DNA of 64,000 nt from Salinispirillum sp049115955 (GTDB taxonomy: Bacteria; Pseudomonadota; Gammaproteobacteria; Pseudomonadales; Natronospirillaceae), in the NCBI GenBank assembly GCA_049115955.1, contig JAGDZJ010000002.1, positions 83,370 to 147,369 on the forward strand, in the 5' to 3' direction. A program made the translations under genes and the position numbers. Below are positions 26,960 to 36,252 of the stretch, piece by piece; within the stretch, counting starts at the first letter, position 1, and each line of letters starts with the position of its first letter. Below the pieces are notes generated by a model. It was not told the DNA's origin. It saw nothing but the letters and a program-made list of their open reading frames with translations, and did no database searches.

Positions 26960-29766
26960 AGTTTCTGATCCTTGATAGGGCCGATACATTCAACGGCGGA
27001 CACGCTCTCACGAGCAGTATCGAATAATAGTGTAAGCGTCTGCCGCTTAACATTGGAGTTGGTCATGACGGACTCTGGCTGCAACAGCATATAGGAGTAG
27101 ATATCTGAGATATGTCGTCCATCCAGTCGGCGTGAGGTTCGAACAGCCATAATAACGCGCTGCCATTGATATGCTGCTTCCAATGGAGAAAACCCTAGAA
27201 CATCTGCAAAAGCTTTGAACGCTGCTTCACTTTGTGGGGCTTGTGGTCTAAGCTCCTCGAAAGGTGTATTTTGCGACTCTCCCAAGTCTATCCAATGGCG
27301 CATTGACATCTCCTTCGGTAAATCATCTTCCAACTTAGGATCAATCTCGAGTATTCGCTTACGAAGCTCCCTGACGTTATCGGCAAGCGTTCCTTTCGAG
27401 AATTTTTCAGAGAAGCGCTTTTGTACTTGTTCATGATAGCTGCGCAATGCCGCTTCAAATGTCTTATCTGTATGAATGGGAACACCAGCCTCACGTAGCA
27501 CTTGCTCAACCATTTCACGCAGTTCAGCCGACATGACAAACAGTTTGTCACCCACTTCTAATGACTTGATTTGGCAGACTCTGAACCCCCGGTTTGATGA
27601 GTGCAGTGATGTAGGATCATAAACATAGACCTCAGAGCTATCTCGTCGATACTGAGTAGTGCCATTATCCAGTCGAACGATCCATGCATCAGGATCGATA
27701 CCGTTGTGTTGAGCGGATACTTCCCCGGAAAGATCTATACGAAATGTAGGCAAAGTATAGTCACTGGTAGACAAAACTGATGCATCGTTTGGGAGGTCCT
27801 TTAATTGACGAAGAATTGATTCAATTCGCGGCTTAAAAGATCTAAATTCTGAGAAATTTTCGATAATGGGCTTAAGGGACGCACGTAAAAATTGCCCTGC
27901 TCGTTGCGTGAGAAGAATCACTGAATGCGCAGGCACTCGATCATCGGTAAGAATTAATCTCAAACAGACTTCATTCAGACCTGCAAAGACAAGTGTAGAC
28001 CTCTCACTTTGTGCCAGATGTTCTTCAAAATGCGTTGCTGAAATGAGATGAACTCGATTGTTGAAAGCCTCGAATAAAATACCCCCTGGATATTGATGAT
28101 ACTCTGCTAAAAATCGCTCGGCCAGTCTACGATAAAGAGCACTGGTAAACACGACGGTGACCTCATGCTTTTTTCCTTTAATTGCATTTGCTACGAGCTC
28201 AGCCAATTTGTGAGCAAAAGGTGTTGCTTCTTGATAGCTGGCGAACAGCTCAGAGCCTTTTTCTATACATTCCATCAATGCGGAACGGCTTTCTCCAACT
28301 CCCACGTCACGATCAAATTGGTTTAGCGCACTAATTTGAGTAAGCCAATCAAAAGCCACACGGGTGTGCGCGGTCACATCAGGCCCTGACAAATACTCAG
28401 ATAAGTGCTTTATACCGCATGGAAGAGCAGCAATACGTGATACATACGCCGCTGCATCCACTAAGGGTTTGGCTCCTTCTTTTCCCCCAGGAACGCCTCC
28501 AGCAATCCGTATCAATTTATTGGCAACTTTAGCGACATCCGAGTCGACAATGTAGACTTCAAATTCCTTCGGCAATGGATGTAAACACTCAGATTCCCCC
28601 TTTGACAATAACCCGTCAGACCCAACTGTGCTCGGGAAAGCATGAATTGTGTACTCATAAGGCGATTTCCAACGTAGAGCTAACTCACGCTTGTTGTTAC
28701 GTTTCCAGAGTTCATCTTTCAGCTTATATGCCGAATGAGGTTCATCCGTGACAACAATCACGCCGGGAGGTTTTTCATGAAAAACTTCTTCCAGTGCCAT
28801 GCAGAAACGTGCAATCCGTCCCTTCCAACCTGGAGCCTCGAATCGAACAGCACGTGTTGCAGAAATTAGTACCACCTCAGGCGGAGAGAGATTAGAAAGT
28901 TCTTTGAGTGCCTTATTCAACTCCTCATCCGACATTCGGCCATCGAGCGCAAATAAAGCATCTGGGGCCGACCTGGGGGCCCCTATGACTTTGCACTGCA
29001 ACTCCTTCAAGGACTTAGCATGTGCTCGCTTCACCAACTTAGTACGTATAAGTGCAAGCAGCTTGTCAGTGCAGGGTTTCCATTTTTCAAACTCAGGCGC
29101 AGCAAGAAAGCTAGGCAATAACTCTCCTATGGTTGGATTGAAATGCTTCCCCTCAACATTTGGTAAACTAGCGTCACTGAAGGAGTAGAAGTAAGCATCT
29201 TTATCAGGCAAAGAGCGTTTGACCAAACTGTTAGGGGACACCTCGGCCAGCCTATTTGCTATTTCTAGTACTGCACTTCGATCGAATTGAATATGATTAA
29301 GGGGATAGAATACATTCGTCTTTACAGGAAAAAGAACCCCTCTAATGCCTTGTTTATCTCCCTCTTGCCAACGTGCCAAAGTTGCCAACGCATGCACTAA
29401 TGTTAATGTCTTAAACGTAGCCGGCCATACAAACGCAATGTTTCGTGAGCGATGTTCGGCCGCATGTAGATACAAATCCGCCAATTCTACTAATGTGCTA
29501 GATGGAGCACTTGGGTATTCATCTTCGTCAACAAATAAATCTATCAACGAACTTTGGACTCGTCGAGTAACCGGAGGCAAAGGCTTCTGTCTTTCCTCTT
29601 CCTTTTCATGCTTCTTCTCCATTTTTTTACGAGATTGGCTTTTTTTTGGCTCAAGATCAGGATTACGCTGCTTCTTTTTGGCGAGTAAATTTAGCGCATT
29701 TTGTTTCGCCTCTTGACGCTCCTTCTCCGCCTCCATTAGATTTTTGAACTTGTCTTTACGCGCCAT
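26956..29766 (-). CDS. 936-residue DrmE-like protein of the DISARM-like cassette
   Basis: Residues 1-70 are very Lys/Glu-rich, probably a coiled coil. The rest has a degenerate helicase-like layout: FVWPATFKTLTLVHALATLA sits where a Walker A would be but has no GK(S/T); VVLISATRAVRFE and VIVVTDEPHSAYK follow; and VHLISATHFEEHLAQSE occurs in the second half. Position directly upstream of, and overlapping, a DrmA-like helicase and the absence of catalytic ATPase residues suggest a DrmE-like subunit (class 2 DISARM). The identification is by layout and context, not by a confirmed profile match. Base composition is visibly more AT-rich than hsdR or the flanking chromosome. Confidence 0.55.
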   Translation of the reverse strand: MARKDKFKNLMEAEKERQEAKQNALNLLAKKKQRNPDLEPKKSQSRKKMEKKHEKEEERQKPLPPVTRRVQSSLIDLFVDEDEYPSAPSSTLVELADLYLHAAEHRSRNIAFVWPATFKTLTLVHALATLARWQEGDKQGIRGVLFPVKTNVFYPLNHIQFDRSAVLEIANRLAEVSPNSLVKRSLPDKDAYFYSFSDASLPNVEGKHFNPTIGELLPSFLAAPEFEKWKPCTDKLLALIRTKLVKRAHAKSLKELQCKVIGAPRSAPDALFALDGRMSDEELNKALKELSNLSPPEVVLISATRAVRFEAPGWKGRIARFCMALEEVFHEKPPGVIVVTDEPHSAYKLKDELWKRNNKRELALRWKSPYEYTIHAFPSTVGSDGLLSKGESECLHPLPKEFEVYIVDSDVAKVANKLIRIAGGVPGGKEGAKPLVDAAAYVSRIAALPCGIKHLSEYLSGPDVTAHTRVAFDWLTQISALNQFDRDVGVGESRSALMECIEKGSELFASYQEATPFAHKLAELVANAIKGKKHEVTVVFTSALYRRLAERFLAEYHQYPGGILFEAFNNRVHLISATHFEEHLAQSERSTLVFAGLNEVCLRLILTDDRVPAHSVILLTQRAGQFLRASLKPIIENFSEFRSFKPRIESILRQLKDLPNDASVLSTSDYTLPTFRIDLSGEVSAQHNGIDPDAWIVRLDNGTTQYRRDSSEVYVYDPTSLHSSNRGFRVCQIKSLEVGDKLFVMSAELREMVEQVLREAGVPIHTDKTFEAALRSYHEQVQKRFSEKFSKGTLADNVRELRKRILEIDPKLEDDLPKEMSMRHWIDLGESQNTPFEELRPQAPQSEAAFKAFADVLGFSPLEAAYQWQRVIMAVRTSRRLDGRHISDIYSYMLLQPESVMTNSNVKRQTLTLLFDTARESVSAVECIGPIKDQKL

Positions 29767-29803
29767 AGGACCTGTCCTGATATAGGGAGTAGCTTATAAG
29801 TGA

Positions 29804-31537
29804 CTAATTTTCAAAAGCACTCTGCGTTGCTTCTTCGAAATCACGTCCCTCCGATAAAAATTTCTTCAGTTTATCGGGGTTTGGCAGAGGCAACTGCTTA
29901 AGCTCAAAAATAGACACATTTGTTGCCCCAGATATACACCTAAAACACCTATCGATTACTGACAAACCGAGCAAAAGGGACAGTTGCGCAGGCGCTAATA
30001 CTGGCTCTGGTACAGCCTGCTCTAGGATGACCGTATGGTTTTCACCAACAAATCCACCATAGTTCTCTAGAATTTCATTTGGAACAGTAGCTGCAATTAA
30101 ACGTCTCGACTGATCATTCGAGGTTACGCGTTGCAAGATGACGCTAGGATGTCGAACTATTGACCGGTGTGACTTCGAGCCTAGGTCCACAAAGCAAGGT
30201 TCATTATTGAGCTTAGAAGACCCGTCGAACCGCAAACGCCCATCAGAAGCTATGTCACTGGACCAAAGAAGTGGAATAGCTGAAATAGCATTTGCCTTAG
30301 CAACATTCTTTTCCGACAAGTAGGTAGGGCGCTGGTCACGGTTCCACACAAATGCTCCAATCCGAGCCCTATAGCCATAATCAACAATGGTAAACTTGGA
30401 TTTCATCGCTCGACGCAATAGTTCTGCATCACTTTCTGACCGAGGAATAGGCCAGACCGAACCAGAGTTTGGCAGCGAGCATATCCCAACATCGACATAT
30501 TCTCCATTCCGAGACACCACACTTACTCTTGTATCCCCCTCAACCGTACAATCGCTTTCTTGACGTTGCATAAGGGTAAGAGCGGTTTCTTGCTCAACAT
30601 CGATAAAAACACCCGAACGATCGCTCACCATGCCGATACTAATAAATTTAACATGTGATATAAGATAAGTGCGAAGTTTTGAAAAATATTGTCCCGACAA
30701 GAAACTCGTGGGAGTCACCAGAGCACATTTTCCTTGAGGTGCCAGTAGGCTTATGCAAAGAACCATAAAAAGCGTATAAAGGTTCGGCTGACCTTCGATT
30801 ACTTCCGAGTATCCGTTGATATAAATATTTACTTCTTCAGACTTAATTTTACGAAAAGGTGGATTGCAAACAACAACATCCAACTTACCCTCCAATGGTG
30901 ACGCTTGAAGCAACGAATCTAGGCACTGAATCTGAAATTTTGGAATTAATCTAGATACAATTACTTCATCATAAAAAACCATGAGAAGAAAATGCCTTGA
31001 TAGCTTGCATAATGTGGTATCCCTATCAATTCCGTATAAATTTTTTTGAGCATGCTTAATTATTTCCGTAGGGCTTGCACCTTTAACTTTCAGACTGCAT
31101 TGCATTCTCATGGCAATTGGAGTCAGAAACGCAGCTCCACCACAAGCAGGATCACAAAAACTATTTAAAGAAAAATCGACACCACTTTCCTCCAAATCGT
31201 CCAGTAAACGCTTGGTTAGCGAAGGCGGAGTAAAGAACATTGCCAAATTCTTACGCATCTCATAACCAACTAGTTGAGCATAAGCAGACGAAAGCCAATA
31301 TACTGCCTCCAATAAGTCATGTGATTGTATGAAATCAACGAAATTTACTACTGCAGGGTCGTTCTGCAATACAGAAGGAGCTGGCAACCCTGACCGCGGC
31401 AACCCTTTGAATGATTGTTTACACCAACGAGCCAATACCGCTCCGATCAATGCTTCGGTTTCGACTTGACGCTCAATAAGGGTATGGCTCAACAAACGGA
31501 CTAATCGCTGAAAGAGCTTTTTATTTTGCGCAGTCAC
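29804..31537 (-). CDS. N6-adenine DNA methylase with target-recognition region
   Basis: About 577 residues. A GTG at 31537 is preferred to the TTG at 31549 because GGAG lies 6 nt before it and it overlaps the hsdR stop as GTGA. Motifs: motif X/F region MFFTPPSLTKRLLDDLEE, motif I FCDPACGGAAFLTP, motif IV VVCNPPFR, all of the gamma-type adenine methylases (Eco57I/HsdM-like). The second half is a probable target-recognition domain ending ATNVSIFELKQLPLPNP, as in HsdS/Eco57I-type TRDs. It would mark self DNA for the DISARM-like system. An adenine methylase is a class 1 trait, while the DrmE-like neighbour is a class 2 trait. The gene is clearly AT-rich. Confidence 0.82.
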   Translation of the reverse strand: MTAQNKKLFQRLVRLLSHTLIERQVETEALIGAVLARWCKQSFKGLPRSGLPAPSVLQNDPAVVNFVDFIQSHDLLEAVYWLSSAYAQLVGYEMRKNLAMFFTPPSLTKRLLDDLEESGVDFSLNSFCDPACGGAAFLTPIAMRMQCSLKVKGASPTEIIKHAQKNLYGIDRDTTLCKLSRHFLLMVFYDEVIVSRLIPKFQIQCLDSLLQASPLEGKLDVVVCNPPFRKIKSEEVNIYINGYSEVIEGQPNLYTLFMVLCISLLAPQGKCALVTPTSFLSGQYFSKLRTYLISHVKFISIGMVSDRSGVFIDVEQETALTLMQRQESDCTVEGDTRVSVVSRNGEYVDVGICSLPNSGSVWPIPRSESDAELLRRAMKSKFTIVDYGYRARIGAFVWNRDQRPTYLSEKNVAKANAISAIPLLWSSDIASDGRLRFDGSSKLNNEPCFVDLGSKSHRSIVRHPSVILQRVTSNDQSRRLIAATVPNEILENYGGFVGENHTVILEQAVPEPVLAPAQLSLLLGLSVIDRCFRCISGATNVSIFELKQLPLPNPDKLKKFLSEGRDFEEATQSAFEN

Positions 31538-33900
31538 AGATAGCTCCAACTCTTTTCGCTTCGCTTATTTGCTCTACCAAATAATACTATGCAAAGATTA
31601 TCTAGCTTTGAACAGTAAGAGTTAATGATACTGCCACGCTCGGACATATAGTCCACAAATTTCCGGGCGAGCGCCTTGGAGTTTTCGGTAATGCCTCCGT
31701 CCCACTCGGCGCGGGTGACGCTGTCCTGTTCGTTGCGAACGATGGTTTGTTCTTTGTCGCGGCGGATGCTGTCGAGCAATTCCACCAGTTCGCCGTTGAA
31801 TACGTTGGCGGCTTGGCCGACCAGTTGGTCTCGTGCTTTGTCTCGGGCGCTGTCGCCGGGGTCGGTGCCCGGTGGTAGCTGGGCTATTTCTAGGGCTTTT
31901 TGTTCTACGGTGTCTGGGTTAATGGCGTTGAACAGTTCACCAACAATCAGCAATAAGGGTTTGCCGCCCGCTTTTTCGCTGATGCGGGCACGGTCTTTGT
32001 CGTCCAGTTGTTTGTCCAGCCGGGCTAGGCGGCCTGCCAATGAGCTGACGGTGTCTTCGTCGCGCTGGCCCATCATGACGCCCATGGCGAGTTCTTTAAT
32101 TGAAACACTTGGCTTGGTGATCAGTGGTTGGCTGGCGGTTTTTAGGGATTTGGTGACGCCGATGGCATCCACAATCACGTAGTGGGTTTTGGCGCTGGTG
32201 GCGGATGGGGTGACTTTTTTCAGGCTGTCGGCATCTAAGGTGCGGGTGCCCCGGCCTTTCATCTGTTCGAAGTAGTTGCGGCTTTTTACGTCGCGCATAA
32301 ACAGCAGGCATTCCAATGGTTTAACGTCGGTGCCGGTGGCTATCATGTCGACGGTAACGGCAATGCGCGGGTAGTAGTCGTTACGGAACTGGGCGAGTAC
32401 GGATTTCGGGTCTTCGTCGATTTTGTAAGTGATCTTCTTGCAGAACTGGTTACCCTCTCCGAACTCTTCGCGCACGGTGTTGATGATGTCGTCGGCGTGG
32501 CTGTCGGTTTTGGCGAAGATGAGGGTTTTGGGTACTTCTTTTCGGCCGGGGAAGATGGTCGGCAGGTTGTCTTTGAAGGCGCGAATGACAGTGCGAATTT
32601 GGTCGGGGTTTACGATGTCGCGGTCCAGTTGTTTGGCGGTGTAGGTGTCGTCTTCATCCTGAATTTCCCAGCGTTTTTTGCGCGTTAGGCGTTCGCGTTT
32701 TTCTATTTGCTGTTTCGCCGTGAGCGTGCCGCCTTGTTTGGTTTTTTCGGTTTCTATCACATAGATTTCGTTGCCGACGTTCACGCCGTCGGCCACGGCT
32801 TTTTCATGGTCGTATTCGCTGACCACGTTCTTTTGAAAAAACCCGAAGGTACGGTTGTCCGGGGTGGCGGTGAGGCCCACTAAATAGGCATCGAAATATT
32901 CTATGACTTGTCGCCACAGGTTGTAGATGGAGCGGTGGCATTCGTCGATGACAATAAAGTCGAAGAATTCTGGTGGGATTTTGTCGTTATAGACCACCGG
33001 CAACGGTGTTTTATTGAGTAGGCTTGCGGCATTGGGCGGGCTTTCTTCGGCGGCTTCGTCCAGCTCTTCACCTTTAAGCAGGGAGTACATGCGCTGGATG
33101 GTGCTGATACTGACTTGGGTGTCTGTCGCTACAAAGGACGATTTCAGGCGTTGCACGCTGTACAGCTCGGTGAATTTGCGGTTGTCGTCGTTCGGCAGGA
33201 AGGACATGAATTCCTGCTCTGCCTGTTCGCCGAGGTTCTTGGTATCGACCAGAAACAAGATGCGTTTAGCGCCCGCGTGCTTCAGCAGGCGATAGGTGGC
33301 GGTAATGGCGGTGAAGGTTTTGCCGGAGCCGGTGGCCATTTGTACCAAGGCGCGTGCTTTGTTTTGTTTGAATGACTCTTCTAGGTTGGTGATGGCAGTA
33401 ATTTGGCAATCGCGCAGGCCGTCAGCATTTAACGGTGGAAGTGTTTGCAGACGGGCGCGCAGGCTGTTGGGTTGGCGCAGCCATTCAGCAAAGGCTTCTG
33501 GCCGGTGAAAGTTAAAGACTTCACGCGAGCGCGGGGCTGGGTCGCGGCCATCCGTGAAGCGCACTATGATGCCGGTACTTTCGTACACAAAACGCAGTGG
33601 CTCTTGGTTTTTTACCCATTTCAAGGTGGCGTTGGCGTAACGTTCGGATTGCAGTTCCACGGTGGTGATTTTATGGCCCCATTCTTCGGGCTTGGCTTCA
33701 ATAACCCCAACGGCTTGTTTATCGACGAACAGTACATAGTCGGCAGGGCCGACATCGGTTTGGTATTCTCGTACGGCAATACCGAGCCCAGCAGAGAAGT
33801 TGATGGCTTTGTTGTCTTGAACCACCCAGCCCGCCTTGGTTAATAAGGCGTCTATTTGGTCTCTCGCCCTTTGTTCGGGGGTTTGGTTGATGGTCGACAT
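31534..33900 (-). CDS. hsdR: Type I restriction endonuclease subunit HsdR, C-terminally truncated
   Basis: 788 residues from the ATG at 33900 (GGGAG upstream); the longer frame reads through the tRNA gene and is rejected. The N-terminal nuclease domain shows the PD-(D/E)xK core (GPADYVLFVDKQAVGVIEAKPE). The helicase domains carry QMATGSGKT, DECH in VIDECHRS, TATP, and QMKGRGTRT. This is the EcoEI-like HsdR group. Those proteins normally continue for some 170-200 residues after the AEWDG-TEN-KAL segment. Here the match stops at about SERGS, and the frame ends with an unrelated tail of about 28 residues (IINSYCSKLDNLC onward). The break coincides with a change to AT-rich DNA near 31625, so the 3' end was replaced by the cassette. 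Confidence 0.88.
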   Translation of the reverse strand: MSTINQTPEQRARDQIDALLTKAGWVVQDNKAINFSAGLGIAVREYQTDVGPADYVLFVDKQAVGVIEAKPEEWGHKITTVELQSERYANATLKWVKNQEPLRFVYESTGIIVRFTDGRDPAPRSREVFNFHRPEAFAEWLRQPNSLRARLQTLPPLNADGLRDCQITAITNLEESFKQNKARALVQMATGSGKTFTAITATYRLLKHAGAKRILFLVDTKNLGEQAEQEFMSFLPNDDNRKFTELYSVQRLKSSFVATDTQVSISTIQRMYSLLKGEELDEAAEESPPNAASLLNKTPLPVVYNDKIPPEFFDFIVIDECHRSIYNLWRQVIEYFDAYLVGLTATPDNRTFGFFQKNVVSEYDHEKAVADGVNVGNEIYVIETEKTKQGGTLTAKQQIEKRERLTRKKRWEIQDEDDTYTAKQLDRDIVNPDQIRTVIRAFKDNLPTIFPGRKEVPKTLIFAKTDSHADDIINTVREEFGEGNQFCKKITYKIDEDPKSVLAQFRNDYYPRIAVTVDMIATGTDVKPLECLLFMRDVKSRNYFEQMKGRGTRTLDADSLKKVTPSATSAKTHYVIVDAIGVTKSLKTASQPLITKPSVSIKELAMGVMMGQRDEDTVSSLAGRLARLDKQLDDKDRARISEKAGGKPLLLIVGELFNAINPDTVEQKALEIAQLPPGTDPGDSARDKARDQLVGQAANVFNGELVELLDSIRRDKEQTIVRNEQDSVTRAEWDGGITENSKALARKFVDYMSERGSIINSYCSKLDNLCIVLFGRANKRSEKSWSYL

Positions 33901-34037
33901 GCTCACTCCCTGATGGAAATAACGACTAACCTGCTGGTCAGTTTCACACCTAGGTTTAAAAATAGCACGTTCGGATGAATAGGTGCCAGAAAAGGCGTAT
34001 CTAGAGCAGGTACAGAGGAGTGAAGAAGATGGCAAAA

Positions 34038-34132
<95 letters not shown>

Positions 34133-34232
34133 AAACACGGGGCGAAGTATACAGATTTGCGGTCGCAAGTCTACAAATGCGCCTCATTTCAACGGTTTAC
34201 AGTGATTCGAGCGCATTTAGCGTCAGGCTGAG

Positions 34233-34919
34233 TTATCCCTTGTAGTGCTGCGCCAATCCTTGCTCGTTCAATACATAGCGCAACACCATGTCGATGACGT
34301 GCTGCGCCAGTTTTTGCTGGTTTTCCGGGGCGGCTTGGTCCCAACTGAAAATCCGTGAAAAGGTGTAGCGATTCGAGACATTAAAGAACGATAACGCGCT
34401 GATCAGCCAATGTACTTCTAAGGCTTCCAGTCCCGGACGAAAAACACCCGCTTCTAGCCCGCGCACATAAATCTGCTGCAGCTCATTCACTGCACCGGCG
34501 TTGAGCGACTGTATAAACTCGGACTGTGCGATAAATCGGCCATGATGAATGTTCTCAATCATAACCATGCGAATGAAGTCAGGGTTGCGAATATGGTGTT
34601 CAAAGGTGAACGCAACGAGCCGCATTAAGGCTTCAACCGGAGGTAAGTGGGCTAGGTCTAATTCGCCTTCTTGTCGTCTCACCTGATGGTAGGACTGTTC
34701 CAAAGCGCGCAAATACAGCGTTTCTTTGTCTTTAAAGTAATAATAAATCATTCTTTTAGACGTTTTAGTTTTTTCAGCAATCTCATCAATGCGCGCGCCC
34801 GACAGCCCTTTAGAGGAAAACTCTTCGGTGGCAACCCGCATGATGTCTGCCTGTACGCGTGCCGGGTCATTCTTGCGTGAACGCGCCGGCGCTTGAGAAG
34901 AGGATTTGGTGGTGGTCAT
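34233..34919 (-). CDS. TetR-family regulator of the TRAP/dehydroshikimate operon
   Basis: About 228 residues from the ATG at 34919. The N-terminal TetR helix-turn-helix reads VQADIMRVATEEFSSKGLSGARIDEIAEKTKTSKRMIYYYFKDKETLYLRALEQSY. The C-terminal ligand domain (PVEALMRLVAFTFEHHIRNPDFIRMVMIEN) is the TetR_C type often found next to shikimate/aromatic transporters. It is divergent from the TRAP operon. Two dyads lie in the shared promoter region (34970-35004), so it probably represses both itself and the operon until the transported acid or an intermediate is present. Confidence 0.88.
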   Translation of the reverse strand: MTTTKSSSQAPARSRKNDPARVQADIMRVATEEFSSKGLSGARIDEIAEKTKTSKRMIYYYFKDKETLYLRALEQSYHQVRRQEGELDLAHLPPVEALMRLVAFTFEHHIRNPDFIRMVMIENIHHGRFIAQSEFIQSLNAGAVNELQQIYVRGLEAGVFRPGLEALEVHWLISALSFFNVSNRYTFSRIFSWDQAAPENQQKLAQHVIDMVLRYVLNEQGLAQHYKG

Positions 34920-34969
34920 GCTGAACGTCCTAGCCCGATGAATGTGTTGAGTATGCCATACGTTGACTG

Positions 34970-35004
34970 AACGTACCATTTCGTACATTATGAACCAAAT
35001 GGTT
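34970..35004. promoter_or_regulatory. Two operator-like dyads in the tetR/dctP divergent promoter
   Basis: Dyad 1 (34970-34989) is AACGTAC-N6-GTACATT. Dyad 2 (34993-35004) is AACCA-AA-TGGTT, a perfect palindrome. Both lie 50-150 nt from the starts of the TetR gene (34919) and dctP (35118), where a TetR dimer would block both promoters. Confidence 0.5.
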
Positions 35005-35117
35005 ACTTTTTACGCATCGCCCATGTGCGCGTAGCCACGGTGGTACCGGCGTTTAAGTTCGCAGGCCACACACTCGTAAGTAAAATGCTCCATAACAAAA
35101 ACAATGAGGACTACAAC

Positions 35118-36131
35118 ATGAGTCGTTTATCTTTTACCGCCGCTGGCCTGACCGCGGCCCTGTGTGTTGCTAGCAGCTTTGCTGCTGCACAAACCCTCCG
35201 TTTCGCGCACGTAGATCCTGCTGACTGGACAACCTCTAAAAAGGGTGCTGCCGCTCAGATATTCAAAAACCTGATCGAGGCAGAAACTCAATATACGGTC
35301 GATTTGTACCCTGCCGGTTCACTCGGTAACGAAGACGATCTGATCAACGGTACTATGGACGGCACCATCACCATTTCAATGGTGTCTGGCTCTTACGCGA
35401 ACTTCTGCCCGGCCGCAGCGGTGACCGATATCCCTTACGCCTTTCCTTCCGCACCTATTGCATGGGATGTGCTGGATGGCGAATTCGGCCAAGCCCTGGC
35501 GGATCATTGCTTAAATGAAACCGGCTTGCGTACGTTGGCTTACGGTGAAACCGGCTACCGTCACTTCACAAACTCCGTACGGACTATTCAATACCCTGAA
35601 GATATGCGCGGCCTGCGCTTCCGTGTTCAGACCATTCCTTTGTACCTTGAAATGGTGCGTGGTTTGGGTGCCGAGCCACAGGGTATCGCTTGGGGTGAGG
35701 TGCCAACGGCACTGGCAACGGGTGTGGTCGATGGGCAGGAAAACCCCATCTCCGTTATCTACGGCAACAACTTCTACGAGTTCCAGAAGTTCTTAACGCT
35801 GGATGGCCACGTCTACGGCGTGGACCACATTCTGATCAGCGAAGACTTCTATCAGACGCTGTCTCCTAACGATCAAGCGGCGTTCCGTCGTGCGGCGCGC
35901 GTAGCCGGTACGGTGGGTCGGGCTATTCAGCAGTTTGGTTCTGCCGACGGTGTGGCTAAGCTGGCCGAGCGCGGAATGGAAGTCACTACGCCAACGGCGG
36001 CACAACTCGGCGCCTTCCGCGACGCAGCACAGCCCCCTGTGGTCAGCTATCTGCGCGGCGAACTGGGCAGTGATGCGGTGTGGATCGACAACCTGCTGTC
36101 AGCGGTGAATGCTGCAGCAGAGCGGCAATAA
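35118..36131 (+). CDS. dctP: TRAP transporter substrate-binding protein DctP
   Basis: About 337 residues with a Sec signal peptide (SRLSFTAAGLTAALCVASSFAAA, cleavage before QTLRFAHVDP). The DctP fold is recognised by RGLRFRVQTIPLYLEMVRGLGAEPQGIAWGEVPTALATGVVDGQENP. The Arg in RFRVQ is the conserved carboxylate-binding residue of the family. GAGGA lies 8 nt before the ATG at 35118; the frame from 35025 has no support. The ligand is an organic acid. The following dehydroshikimate dehydratase and shikimate dehydrogenase genes suggest shikimate, quinate or a related acid. Confidence 0.92.
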   Translation: MSRLSFTAAGLTAALCVASSFAAAQTLRFAHVDPADWTTSKKGAAAQIFKNLIEAETQYTVDLYPAGSLGNEDDLINGTMDGTITISMVSGSYANFCPAAAVTDIPYAFPSAPIAWDVLDGEFGQALADHCLNETGLRTLAYGETGYRHFTNSVRTIQYPEDMRGLRFRVQTIPLYLEMVRGLGAEPQGIAWGEVPTALATGVVDGQENPISVIYGNNFYEFQKFLTLDGHVYGVDHILISEDFYQTLSPNDQAAFRRAARVAGTVGRAIQQFGSADGVAKLAERGMEVTTPTAAQLGAFRDAAQPPVVSYLRGELGSDAVWIDNLLSAVNAAAERQ

Positions 36132-36187
36132 CGCTGCGTTGGTCTATACGAACAGCCTATACGAGCTAGCTAGATAGCACTCGATAC

Positions 36188-36213
36188 GGCGAGTAACGCC
36201 TGCGTTACTCGCC
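36188..36213 (+). terminator. Perfect 12-bp stem-loop between dctP and dctQ
   Basis: GGCGAGTAACGC-CT-GCGTTACTCGCC lies between the dctP stop and the dctQ start. There is no T tract. As at 7071-7099 and 54931-54966, it separates the binding-protein gene from its membrane-component genes and probably stabilises or partly terminates the upstream message. Confidence 0.75.
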
Positions 36214-36252
36214 TATATCGTAGTCTCTTCAGTTTTTTGCGGGACTCCTCTG

